Position numbers and translations under genes: made by a program. This document shows, piece after piece, positions 16,218 through 23,990 of a DNA stretch of 47,706 bases (positions within the stretch are counted from its first letter, which is position 1; every line of letters starts with the position of its first letter). This stretch comes from Actinomycetota bacterium. Its GTDB lineage: Bacteria; Actinomycetota; JAICYB01. The stretch spans positions 1-47,706 of the forward strand of contig DATLFR010000242.1 in NCBI GenBank assembly GCA_035540895.1, written 5' to 3'. A model generated the notes under the pieces. It was not told where the DNA came from. It was given only the letters and a program-made list of their open reading frames with translations, and did no database searches.

Positions 16218-16847
16218 CTATCGGCGCCGACTACCAGAGCGAGGCGAACCGGAGGTTTCGCGCCCGGGCTGTCCTTGGGGCGGTCGCAGTCCGGCAACGG
16301 TGACGTCGACCAAGCGGCGGATGGAAGCGGTCGAGGACATCTGTCCGGCGGCGGTGAGCCCGTGCAGGCAGTAGTCGGCGAGTTCACCGACCGGTACGTC
16401 GTCTCGTACCGTGCCGTCCAGGATGGCTTCCCGAAGCACATCTTGGATCAACCCGCGAAGTTCGGCTCTGGCTGTGGCCGAGTGTCCAGGTTGGTGGAGG
16501 ACCGCTGCTAGGTCCGTCCCGGTGTGCCTTTGGATCTCCCGGGTGATGTGGGCCCACGCGTTGAGTACGGCTGTCAATCGCTCGGTGGGTTGAGACTTCG
16601 CGATCGTCTCCCTTAGGTGCTGCAGATGCCGGCGGATCTCGCGCTCGTGCCACGAGTTGAGGATCGTGGGGATGTCGCTGAAGTACTTGTAGAGGGTGGC
16701 TCGTCCGATGCCGGCGGTGTCAGCGATCTCTGACATCGTGATCGAGAGCGGGCCTCGCTCAAGGGCCAGCCGGGCTGCGGCGTCGAGGATCGCGTCGCGG
16801 ACCTCTTCGCGGTGCTTCTCGATGGTGTGGGTCCACAGACGTGGCAT
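16218..16847 (-). CDS. TetR-family transcriptional regulator
   Basis: The 209-residue protein has an N-terminal TetR helix-turn-helix (ILDAAARLALERGP, then MSEIADTAGIGRATLYKYF at about residues 38-56) and a helical ligand-binding C-terminal domain. It is divergent from the cupredoxin/membrane-protein pair, with palindromes in the shared gap, so it probably represses that pair and itself. It ends 12 bases from the integrase stop (convergent). The ligand is unknown. It is cargo rather than a phage core function. Confidence 0.9.
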   Translation of the reverse strand: MPRLWTHTIEKHREEVRDAILDAAARLALERGPLSITMSEIADTAGIGRATLYKYFSDIPTILNSWHEREIRRHLQHLRETIAKSQPTERLTAVLNAWAHITREIQRHTGTDLAAVLHQPGHSATARAELRGLIQDVLREAILDGTVRDDVPVGELADYCLHGLTAAGQMSSTASIRRLVDVTVAGLRPPQGQPGRETSGSPRSGSRRR

Positions 16848-16882
16848 GGATATATCCTACGCTCCGTTGCCGGGCGGACGCT

Positions 16883-16908
16883 CCGTCTAGACAGAGACGG
16901 TATGTCTC
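16883..16908. promoter_or_regulatory. Candidate operator of the TetR regulator
   Basis: Two overlapping inverted repeats lie between the divergent tetR and cupredoxin genes: CCGTCT-N6-AGACGG (16883-16900) and AGACA-N9-TGTCT (16889-16907). TetR proteins usually bind such palindromes in the intergenic region they share with their target. Confidence 0.5.
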
Positions 16909-16950
16909 GATAAGCTCTGCCGACTATCCGACGGAAGGGAGGAAACCCCG

Positions 16951-17487
16951 GTGGAGCATCCCCCGCCTTCATCGTCTTCTGAGGAAGTTACCCCTGGACC
17001 GGTGGTTCGCGGCATGCCGGTGTGGGTGAAGGTGTTCTTGGGGGTCATAGCCGGGCTCGTGTTGTTGTTCGTCGTACTGCAGATAGCGACAGGGGGGCGC
17101 CATGGTCCCGGACGCCACATGGGCAGCGGGGCCCATGGCGAGGCCACCCGTGTGGCGGAGGGTGCTATCGAGATTCCCGTGACGGCGCGCGAGCTCGCGT
17201 TCGATCCCTCCGAGATCACCGTGGATGCGGGCACCGAGGTGGCGATAGTCCTTACCTCGGTGGACATGCTTCACGACTTCACGATCGACGAGCTGGATGG
17301 GCACGTGGGCGCTGGGCCGGGGGAGACGGCCAAGGGGGGGTTCAGGGCTGAACCGGCCGGCCGCTACACCTTCTATTGCTCGGTTCCCGGGCATCGGGAG
17401 GCCGGCATGGAGGGCATCCTGGTCGTCCGGGGGTCTTCGACCCGTGGTGGACATCGGCCACCTGCCGGGGGCCACGACGGGCGATGA
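16951..17487 (+). CDS. Membrane-anchored cupredoxin-domain protein
   Basis: GTG 16951 is preceded by GGGAGG. The 178-residue protein has a membrane segment at about residues 25-47 (VWVKVFLGVIAGLVLLFVV), a His/Gly-rich linker, and a plastocyanin-like domain with a type I copper site: His108 (MLHDF), Cys143 (FYCSVPGH), His148 and Met153, i.e. C-x4-H-x4-M. It would face the outside and carry electrons or bind copper. It overlaps the next gene by ATGA. The TetR gene upstream may control it in response to a small molecule or metal. Confidence 0.88.
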   Translation: MEHPPPSSSSEEVTPGPVVRGMPVWVKVFLGVIAGLVLLFVVLQIATGGRHGPGRHMGSGAHGEATRVAEGAIEIPVTARELAFDPSEITVDAGTEVAIVLTSVDMLHDFTIDELDGHVGAGPGETAKGGFRAEPAGRYTFYCSVPGHREAGMEGILVVRGSSTRGGHRPPAGGHDGR

Positions 17488-18008
17488 AGTCTGGTCTTCG
17501 GAAGGTGGTCCTGACCGCGCATCTGTTCTTCTCGGTCGGGTGGACCGGAGCCGTTTGCGCCTATCTCGCCCTGGGTCTTTCCGCATCTAGGAGCGCAGAG
17601 GCTGGAACGATTCGCGCGGCGTGGATCGGTATGGAGCTGGTCGGCTGGTTCGTCATCGTTCCGCTGGCCGTCGGATCGCTCATCACGGGGATCCTGATTG
17701 CGCTGGGCACCAGTTGGGGACTCTTCCGCCACTATTGGGTCATCTTCTCGCTGGCCCTCACCGTGTTCGCCGTCGTCATCCTCCTCTTGCACATGCCGAC
17801 GGTTAGTGCGTCGGCGTCGGTGGCCCGCCAGGCCGATATCGACCGGCTCACCCAACTCGGTGGCGACCTCTTCCATCCTGGTCTGGGTCTGGCTCTTCTG
17901 CTCGTGATCCAGGTGCTCAACGTCTTCAAGCCACGGGGGATGACCAGACACGGACAGAGGGCTCGGGCTGCACGCGGTTCCACCGCAGTTCCCGGTGGCC
18001 TCGTCTGA
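17484..18008 (+). CDS. Four-helix integral membrane protein (DUF2269-like)
   Basis: The start is ATG 17484, overlapping the cupredoxin stop; 174 residues. Four hydrophobic segments are visible: VVLTAHLFFSVGWTGAVCAY, LVGWFVIVPLAVGSLITGIL, YWVIFSLALTVFAVVILLL and FHPGLGLALLLVIQVLNVF. A His in the first segment and basic tail residues resemble the DUF2269 group of predicted membrane proteins, some of which sit with copper or haem proteins. Translational coupling to the cupredoxin suggests a functional pair. Confidence 0.75.
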   Translation: MKSGLRKVVLTAHLFFSVGWTGAVCAYLALGLSASRSAEAGTIRAAWIGMELVGWFVIVPLAVGSLITGILIALGTSWGLFRHYWVIFSLALTVFAVVILLLHMPTVSASASVARQADIDRLTQLGGDLFHPGLGLALLLVIQVLNVFKPRGMTRHGQRARAARGSTAVPGGLV

Positions 18009-18011
18009 CCT

Positions 18012-18677
18012 TCATCGCTTCGCCGTCAGGCCACGCAAGGCTTCGGCGGACGTTCCGTGCTCCTGGGCCCACGTGGCCAGGTCGATCCGACGGGACAGGC
18101 CCGTCTTTTCGAACAGCTTGTGGATATGGGCCTTCACAGTCGACTCCGAGATGCACAGCGTCTCGGCGATCTGGCGGTTCGTCAGACCCTTCACGACCTT
18201 CGAGAGCACCTGGGCCTCCCGGTCCGAGAACACACGGCTGTTGCGGCCCTCGAGCGCCTGCGCGTAGGACTCCCGCCACGTCTCCCACTGTCTCGGTGAC
18301 GACAGCCCGTAGCCGGCCCCCGCGAGCCGGATGATGCCCGGCCACTGCTCGGGGGCCACCTCGTCGCGCAGGATCCAGGCGTAGACGCCCGCCGGCAGCT
18401 TCTCGTAGCTGTAGCGCTGGGCCACCTTCCGCAGGACGCACACCGCGCGGATGTCCATCTCGGCCAGCTCGGCGATCGCGTCGGGGGCGAGGATGCAGTC
18501 CTCGCAGCCGACGAGGACGTCGACCTGGTCCTCGTCCTGCAGGTGTTTCCGGACGGCCTTCCATGATCGGGACCCGAAGGCGAACCGTAGATCCGGTTCG
18601 CTGGTGATGATCGCCTCGAGGGCTCGTCGGGCAAGGGCATCGGCGTCGCAAACCGCGACGGTCATCTTCTCGGCCAT
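18012..18677 (-). CDS. LuxR-type regulator with degenerate receiver-like domain
   Basis: The 221-residue protein has an N-terminal receiver-like domain (MTVAVCDADALARRAL...) and a clear C-terminal LuxR/FixJ helix-turn-helix (SDREAQVLSKVVKGLTNRQIAETLCISESTVKAHIHKLF, about residues 150-190). The residue where the phospho-Asp would lie falls in the segment VLVGCEDC, so a normal two-component role is doubtful. It is divergent from the excisionase-like gene, the position of a lysogeny switch, and no cI-type repressor is seen elsewhere in the element. That role is inferred from position only. Confidence 0.85.
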   Translation of the reverse strand: MAEKMTVAVCDADALARRALEAIITSEPDLRFAFGSRSWKAVRKHLQDEDQVDVLVGCEDCILAPDAIAELAEMDIRAVCVLRKVAQRYSYEKLPAGVYAWILRDEVAPEQWPGIIRLAGAGYGLSSPRQWETWRESYAQALEGRNSRVFSDREAQVLSKVVKGLTNRQIAETLCISESTVKAHIHKLFEKTGLSRRIDLATWAQEHGTSAEALRGLTAKR

Positions 18678-18911
18678 CCATAAACACCTGCTCTCTCATG
18701 CGTCCGGTACTCCCGGCTCATCGGTCGACCCGGTCGGCCGGTCCTCCATGGCCGATGGGATACGAACAAGTGTACGGGTGGGAAGGACATCGCTTATACG
18801 CGTGTGTCAAGCATTGCGCGTTCGGTCGGTGGAGCCGCGCCCGTGGGCCCCCGATCTTTGACCGCTCGGCCAATGGCAGGGTTCGCCTGACCTCGGGCTA
18901 CAACCCTTGGC
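18678..18911. promoter_or_regulatory. Divergent control region between LuxR-type gene and early operon
   Basis: This 234-base gap holds no gene. It must carry promoters for both the regulator and the early operon. A TACAAC hexamer at 18899-18904 lies seven bases before the ATG of the excisionase-like gene, which lacks a Shine-Dalgarno sequence; that is the geometry of a leaderless transcript. I found no clear repeated operator. Confidence 0.4.
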
Positions 18912-19118
18912 ATGGGTGACACGACACGCAAGGCCTACAGCCCGAACGAGCTCGCGAGGCTCATCGGCGTATCGCCGGGGCATGTCCGGAATCTGATCCG
19001 GCGGGGGACGATCCCGTCCGTCCGCTTCGGCGTCCGGATCGCCGTGCCGGCGGCCTGGCTGGATGCCTACCTCGAGGGTCGTGACTGGGCGCCGATGCGG
19101 GAGGCCGCCCATGGATGA
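18912..19118 (+). CDS. Excisionase-like helix-turn-helix protein
   Basis: The 68-residue protein is a single MerR/excisionase-type winged helix: YSPNELARLIGVSPGHVRNLIRRGTIPSVRFG, then VPAAWLDAYLEG. This HTH_17 type is the usual excision factor or early regulator of actinobacterial phages. It is the first gene of a tightly overlapping early operon. It may direct excision with the integrase, or regulate early transcription. Confidence 0.82.
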   Translation: MGDTTRKAYSPNELARLIGVSPGHVRNLIRRGTIPSVRFGVRIAVPAAWLDAYLEGRDWAPMREAAHG

Positions 19119-19533
19119 CGTCCAGGTGGGCGAGTTCTTCGCGGCCCACGCCGAGGCATTCGAGGACATCCTCCTCGCTGAACGGCTGGCGACGGCCGAC
19201 CTCCCTCAGACGTGCCCGCGGCTGTTCGAGGGGCTGCGGGGGCCGGGTGGGTGCATCGTCCGGGTGTTCGAGCCGGACGGGACGTGGCGGATCCTTCCTC
19301 ACCGGACCGGGCCCTCGTCGCTGTCACCCACCGGCTTCGAGTGGGGCTACGCCGGCGCCGGACCGTGCGAGCTGGCTCACGCCGTCCTGGCGGCCGAGCT
19401 CGGGCCCATCGAGGCGGAGCTGTTCGCCGAGCCGTTCAAGCGCGAGGTGGTCGCCAGGCTGCCGAGCCAGGCCTGGGCGTTCACGGGCGAGTTCGTGCGC
19501 GCGTGGGCGCGACGAAAGGGGATCGATACATGA
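19111..19533 (+). CDS. DUF6166-like phage protein
   Basis: ATG 19111 overlaps the previous gene; 140 residues. The segment SLSPTGFEWGYAGAGPCELAHAVLAAEL matches the pattern I associate with DUF6166, found in phages, plasmids and mobile elements without known function. The N-terminal 50 residues are acidic and Ala-rich. The stop overlaps the recT start (ATGA). Confidence 0.65.
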   Translation: MDDVQVGEFFAAHAEAFEDILLAERLATADLPQTCPRLFEGLRGPGGCIVRVFEPDGTWRILPHRTGPSSLSPTGFEWGYAGAGPCELAHAVLAAELGPIEAELFAEPFKREVVARLPSQAWAFTGEFVRAWARRKGIDT

Positions 19534-20645
19534 GCGAGACGTATGTGGCCGAGCCGGAGGTGCTGGACGTCGAGCCGGCCGAGGATTCGAAGGCGATCCG
19601 TCCGTGGGCGCCGGAGGGCCACCGGGACCTGGAGGAGCTCGAGGCGCTGGCCCGCGCGTTCACGGCCTCCGGCTACTTCCCGGACACGCACAAGATCAGC
19701 CAGGCCATCGTGAAGATCCTGGCCGGACGCAGCTTCGGGCTCCAGCCGTTCAACGCCATGAAGGCGATCAACATCATCGACGGAAAGCCGGAGCTGTCCT
19801 CGACAGCGATCGCGTCGCTGATTCGCCGCCATCCGGACTACGAGTACGAGATCGAGCGGCTAGACGACGAGGTCTGCACGATCCGCTTCTACCGGGTCCG
19901 CCGCGGCGGTGACCTCGAGCGTCTGGAGCCTGGGTCGACGTTCTCGTGGGCGGACGCCGAGCGGGCGGGGCTCGCGACGAAGCGGAACTGGAGGCAGTAC
20001 CCGCGGGCGATGCTGTTCGCCCGCGCTATGTCCCAGGGGGCCCGGCTGCACTGCCCGGACGTCTTCGAGGGCGAAGTCTACGCCGAGGGCGAGATCGGGG
20101 ACACCGTGGACTCTGACCTGGCCGAGGTCGAAGCGGCCGCGGTGGCGGAGGCCGACGGGCCGGCGGTGGACCTCTGGGAGCGGGACAACGACCGCTCGGT
20201 GGCCATGCGCCGGATCCACTATACGGCCGGACAGCTCGGCGTCACGCACGAGGAGCTGTCGGCATGGGCGTGCGGTGAGACGGGGGCCGAGTCGATGGCA
20301 TCGATCTCGGCCGGCCTCCTGCGCGAACTCGACCAGGGTCTGCGCCGCGGCGAGGGTCCACGGCCGGAGTCGATCCCGGTGGCTCCGAACGGCCCCCACG
20401 TGCCCGCCGCGTCGAAGGGGGAGCGGGCCAGGCGGGAGGACTGGAACCCGGCCGTCAACGCGGCAGCCGCGCACCGTGTGCAGCCTGGCCTGTTGCGTGG
20501 CGCGTTCCTGGCCCGGTACGGCTTCGAGCCGGACGAGGCCACGATCGCTCAGGCTCGGGACTTCGGGACGTGGCTGGGTCTGTGGCTGGGCGCCGGCGGG
20601 GACATCGGCCCGGTCGCGCACGAGCCGGCCGAGGAGGCGTCGTGA
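19530..20645 (+). CDS. recT: RecT-like single-strand annealing recombinase
   Basis: The 371-residue protein matches actinophage RecT-like proteins: LARAFTASGYFPDTHKISQA, ILAGRSFGLQPFNAMKAINI, IDGKPELSSTAIASLI, then FSWADAERAGLATKRNW and PRAMLFARAMSQGARLHCPD. It would anneal complementary single strands during phage replication or recombination. No partner exonuclease is visible next to it. The C-terminal 150 residues are a less conserved acidic/Ala-rich extension that may contact replication partners. It overlaps both neighbours by four bases. Confidence 0.82.
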   Translation: MSETYVAEPEVLDVEPAEDSKAIRPWAPEGHRDLEELEALARAFTASGYFPDTHKISQAIVKILAGRSFGLQPFNAMKAINIIDGKPELSSTAIASLIRRHPDYEYEIERLDDEVCTIRFYRVRRGGDLERLEPGSTFSWADAERAGLATKRNWRQYPRAMLFARAMSQGARLHCPDVFEGEVYAEGEIGDTVDSDLAEVEAAAVAEADGPAVDLWERDNDRSVAMRRIHYTAGQLGVTHEELSAWACGETGAESMASISAGLLRELDQGLRRGEGPRPESIPVAPNGPHVPAASKGERARREDWNPAVNAAAAHRVQPGLLRGAFLARYGFEPDEATIAQARDFGTWLGLWLGAGGDIGPVAHEPAEEAS

Positions 20646-20869
20646 CGCATGGCGTGGCGTGCTCAGGCGGCTGCGGCCGCGAAGTGGACCCGCGGAGGGC
20701 CTGGCAGCGGTTCACGATGCTCCGTCACCTGGGGACCAAGGGTGGCGGCCGCCAGCGGACGAAGGCCGGCCGGGGGGTCCAGGAGTTCTACTGCACGCTG
20801 TGCGCCGACCGTCTTGACCACGAAGCCAAGGGCCAAGCGGTCGGCACTCCGCTGTTCGAGGCGTGGTGA
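20642..20869 (+). CDS. Small zinc-binding-type phage protein
   Basis: GTG 20642 overlaps the recT stop (GTGA). The 75-residue protein has Cys pairs CSGGC near the N terminus and CTLC near the C terminus, spaced like a zinc knuckle. Function is unknown; it belongs to the early operon. Confidence 0.65.
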   Translation: MTHGVACSGGCGREVDPRRAWQRFTMLRHLGTKGGGRQRTKAGRGVQEFYCTLCADRLDHEAKGQAVGTPLFEAW

Positions 20870-20876
20870 GGCGGCC

Positions 20877-21434
20877 GTGAGCGTCCGGGTCATGGGCTGG
20901 GTCTGGGACCACTCCACGGCGGCGGGGAGCGACCTTCTCGTGCTCCTGGCCATCGCGGACAGCGCCGACCACGACGGCACCAACGCGTGGCCGTCTCTCG
21001 AATCGCTAGCGAGGAAGGCTCGCATCGACCGGCGGAACGTCCGGCGCTGCGTTCGACGGCTCGAGGAGCTGGGCGAACTCCGGGTGGAGCTGAAGTCCGG
21101 AGGCCCTCCGGATCGTCGCAGAGATCGACGAACGAACCGCTACACGGTTGTGATGTCGAACGAGGGGGCGCCGACGCCCTCTCGTGGAATCGACGAGGGG
21201 GCGCTGGTGGTCGGACGAGGGGGCGCTGGTGGTGATCACGAGGGGGCGCTGGCGCCCCCCGACCCGTCCTTTATCCGTCCAGAACCGTCCGGGGGCCGAG
21301 ATGTCGAAGCTGTGGAAAACCCAAGCAACCCGGAAGCGGTCGCTGCCCTAATCCAGTCAATCAAGGACAAGCTCAGCCGCAACCGGGCCGAGGAGATCCT
21401 CGCTGAGAGCCGAGCGCGCGGAGGCCCCCGATGA
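20877..21434 (+). CDS. Helix-turn-helix replication-type protein (contains iteron-like repeats)
   Basis: GTG 20877 gives 185 residues. The N-terminal 75 residues form a helix-turn-helix found in phage replication initiators: LLVLLAIADSADHDGTNAWP, SLESLARKARIDRRNVRRCV, RRLEELGELRV. The middle is Gly/Ala/Pro-rich because the DNA carries four 12-bp repeats; the C-terminal 40 residues are helical (AVAALIQSIKDKLSRNRAEE). An initiator gene with its origin repeats inside resembles lambda O. It overlaps the next gene by four bases. Confidence 0.7.
   Translation: MSVRVMGWVWDHSTAAGSDLLVLLAIADSADHDGTNAWPSLESLARKARIDRRNVRRCVRRLEELGELRVELKSGGPPDRRRDRRTNRYTVVMSNEGAPTPSRGIDEGALVVGRGGAGGDHEGALAPPDPSFIRPEPSGGRDVEAVENPSNPEAVAALIQSIKDKLSRNRAEEILAESRARGGPR
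21160..21260 (+). repeat. Four iteron-like repeats ACGAGGGGGCGC, candidate replication origin
   Basis: The 12-mer occurs exactly at 21160, 21193, 21215 and 21238. Copies 2 and 3 continue with TGGTGGT and copy 4 with TGG. Start-to-start spacings are 33, 22 and 23 bp; the last three are about two helical turns apart. The third copy is read in a different codon frame, so the conservation is at DNA level. The fourth copy also forms a GGGGGCGC/GCGCCCCC inverted repeat. Confidence 0.6.
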
Positions 21435-21709
21435 GCGTGAAGCAGCTCTACCGCATGGCCGAGCAGGTGAAGGAAACGGAACCGCGGCTCGCTCGGGACC
21501 TGCGCCGGATTGCTGCCCTACTCGATCAGCTTCCGGGGAAGGTCGCCTACGCGGCTCGGCTCCGGGTCGATGGAGACCGGACGCCGCCCAGCATTTCGTA
21601 CAGGCCGGTGCAGCACGGCGGGCGACCGAGTCGTTCTCTGGAGGCTGTCGAACTCCTCATCGATGCTCAGCGGGCCCTCGAGGAACTGTGCTCAAGAGAT
21701 CTCGGATGA
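21431..21709 (+). CDS. Small protein of unknown function, end of early operon
   Basis: The 92-residue protein starts at ATG 21431, overlapping the previous gene (ATGA). It is helical at both ends (VKQLYRMAEQVKETEPRLAR and LEAVELLIDAQRALEELC). I do not recognise it. It is the last gene of the early operon; base composition becomes less GC-rich right after it, where the defence genes start. Confidence 0.55.
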   Translation: MSVKQLYRMAEQVKETEPRLARDLRRIAALLDQLPGKVAYAARLRVDGDRTPPSISYRPVQHGGRPSRSLEAVELLIDAQRALEELCSRDLG

Positions 21710-21785
21710 CCCCCGGCTTCCTGTCCGCGGCCGCAGCTACGATTGGGGGTCGTCACGAATCGCCCGTATGGGAGCTGCGGTGCCA

Positions 21786-23990
21786 ATGGACCTACCCGCT
21801 GAACTGCTCGCCCTGCTTCATCATGTCGAGCTCAACCAGGCCGGATGGCGTTCGCGTACCCTTCAGCGCCTCATCCTGGCTGCCATTTGGTCAGCGGAAG
21901 CTGCAGAGGTGGGCAACCTCCCGAGTCTCATTGCGGACCTCACCGACATGCCCGTAGAGCACGAGAGATTGCAGCAAGAGGCGGAGCGCCTGATGGATTC
22001 TGGCGAGATCGTCGAGCTACCTGACGGGCGACTGAAGCTCTCCGAGGAATGCCGGACATCGCTAAACGACGAGGTTCGCGTTGTTGAGGCGAATGAGGCC
22101 GATGTCCATCAAAGGTTCGTCACATGCCTTCGCAGCCATCAGCCCGACGCGGATGTTGATTCCACGTGGCGGGCATTCAATGACGAGTTCCTGGTGCCGC
22201 TCATAAAGGATCTTGGGGCGCGAACTTTTGAATTGCTCGCTCCGGGAGGGCCGCAGGCGGGAGAACTCAAAGGGTTTCAGTCACTGATGGAACCCCTTGC
22301 CAGGCGGTTCGGGGAGCCCTTCCGAGACGCAGCCCTGGCGTTCCTCGACCCAGCAAGTGCCGAGGTGCGTCAGTACCTCCTTCGGCGGCTCGATGCCTTC
22401 TTCGCGACCCAGGCGGAATCTCTCGACGATGCGACTCTCGGAGCTATCGGAGCGGCCAGAGGGGGCACCCCGGAGCTTCGAGTATTTCTCGATACGAACT
22501 TCGTGTTCTCGATGTTGAATCTACACGACAACCCCTCGAATGAGGTTGCCTCGCGCCTCACCGAACTCATCGGGCAGATTTCCAGCCACGTCCGAGTGAA
22601 GCTCTATGTGCTTCCCATCACCATTGAAGAAGCACGCCGCGTACTTAGCGCGCAAATCTACAACTTGGAAGGGATACGAGTCGGGGGTGCGTTGGCCAGA
22701 GCGGCAGTCAGTCTTCCGATGTCCGGCCTGGCAACGAGATACCTAGAGGAAGCATCCCGTTCAAAGTCATGGTTGAGTCCGCAGGACTTCTTCGGACCCT
22801 TCGAGCAGAATCTGGTGCCAATCCTCAAGGAACACGGGGTAGAGGTATTCAATGACCCTGCAATCGAAGGGCTGAGAACCGAACAAGCTGTGCTTGATGA
22901 CCTTCTTACGGAGCAGGAGGCACAACAGGCGCGCCCTCAGGGGGCCAAGCCGTACGAAACGAATCTTCATGACATGGTGTTGTGGCACTTCGTACGGAGC
23001 AGGCGACCGCAAGTCCTTGAGTCACCCCTCGACGCAGGGTTGTGGATTCTGACTCTCGACTTCGGACTGATTCGGTTCGACCGTAGAAAGGCGCAGAGAG
23101 GCGACCTTCCGTCCTGTGTGGCACCCGCCATCTTGATGCAACTGTTGCAGTTCTGGGTTCCTCGGAACGCAAATCTCGAAGCAGCGATCGTGGCTTCGAT
23201 GCGGCTGCCGCTGCTCTTCGCGCGGTTCGATCCGGAGGCCGAGCGGGTGTCAATCAGAATCCTCCGTCGCCTCTCTCGCTACGAAGACATCGGGGATCTG
23301 AGTAGCGAGACCATTTCCCACGTCTTGACGAACGAGGCGCTAAGGCAGCGCATTGGCCAAGGCGTCTCGGAGGCCGAAGAAGAGGCCCTGGTTGAGAAAG
23401 CGTTCATCGAGGAGACGCAACGTTTGGAGGACGATCTTCAACAGGAGCGTCGTGTCCTCCAGCAGGAGAGGGCAGCTGCCGGAGACCGCGAGAAGGAACT
23501 GGCGGATGCTGCAGATCAAGCGAGCCAGCAAGTCGCATCGTTACGCGAGGAACTCCAGCAAGCTACGACTCGAGCGGAAGCGCTGGATGAGACACTAGCT
23601 TCGACGCGCCAACAGGGGAGAGTGCTCGAATCGGAGTTGGGGAATGTGCAGAGAGAGGTGCGCGAGTTACAAATCGAACGTAACCGCAGACGTTACGCGA
23701 CCCGCACTCTCCTCGCGCTTGGTGTAGCGGTCGTGGGCACCCTGGCAGTGGGAGAGCTTATGAGCGCCATCCAGCTTGAAGCCGCACTCTCTCGTGTTAT
23801 CGCTGTCGCTAGCGGAGTGGTTCTGTGGATCATCTCGTCGTCCGTTGCAGTCAAAGGCGAATGGGTTTTGGGTGACTGGTGGTTCGCGCGGATGTTCGTT
23901 CAGGCCAAAGGGCTACTGGTAAGAGGCCTTGGAGGAATCGTGCTCGGAGTTGCCGCGACCGCGCTATACGAACTCTTGTGGGGTGGCTAG
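21786..23990 (+). CDS. Large membrane-anchored PIN-domain nuclease-like protein (candidate defence effector)
   Basis: ATG 21786 gives 734 residues; GTG 21780 and ATG 21768 are alternatives, and frames further upstream overlap the previous gene. The N-terminal 100 residues look helical/winged-helix. A PIN-type nuclease domain spans about residues 230-430, with acidic residues Asp236 (FLDTNF), Glu281-Glu282 (ITIEEAR), Asp396 (LHDMVLWH) and Asp425 (TLDFGL). A coiled coil fills about 528-635, and three hydrophobic segments fill 640-733. A PIN nuclease tethered to the membrane by a long coiled coil is unlike VapC (about 140 residues). It ends tail to tail with hsdR, overlapping by CTAG. Codon use is less GC-biased than in phage genes, suggesting separate acquisition. 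Likely job: RNA or DNA cleavage on infection; this is inference. Confidence 0.72.
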   Translation: MDLPAELLALLHHVELNQAGWRSRTLQRLILAAIWSAEAAEVGNLPSLIADLTDMPVEHERLQQEAERLMDSGEIVELPDGRLKLSEECRTSLNDEVRVVEANEADVHQRFVTCLRSHQPDADVDSTWRAFNDEFLVPLIKDLGARTFELLAPGGPQAGELKGFQSLMEPLARRFGEPFRDAALAFLDPASAEVRQYLLRRLDAFFATQAESLDDATLGAIGAARGGTPELRVFLDTNFVFSMLNLHDNPSNEVASRLTELIGQISSHVRVKLYVLPITIEEARRVLSAQIYNLEGIRVGGALARAAVSLPMSGLATRYLEEASRSKSWLSPQDFFGPFEQNLVPILKEHGVEVFNDPAIEGLRTEQAVLDDLLTEQEAQQARPQGAKPYETNLHDMVLWHFVRSRRPQVLESPLDAGLWILTLDFGLIRFDRRKAQRGDLPSCVAPAILMQLLQFWVPRNANLEAAIVASMRLPLLFARFDPEAERVSIRILRRLSRYEDIGDLSSETISHVLTNEALRQRIGQGVSEAEEEALVEKAFIEETQRLEDDLQQERRVLQQERAAAGDREKELADAADQASQQVASLREELQQATTRAEALDETLASTRQQGRVLESELGNVQREVRELQIERNRRRYATRTLLALGVAVVGTLAVGELMSAIQLEAALSRVIAVASGVVLWIISSSVAVKGEWVLGDWWFARMFVQAKGLLVRGLGGIVLGVAATALYELLWGG

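Noticed and set aside
21160-21260. Repeats as a protein low-complexity tract only
   Set aside because: Copies fall in different codon frames, so protein repetition cannot be their cause; kept as iteron candidate instead.
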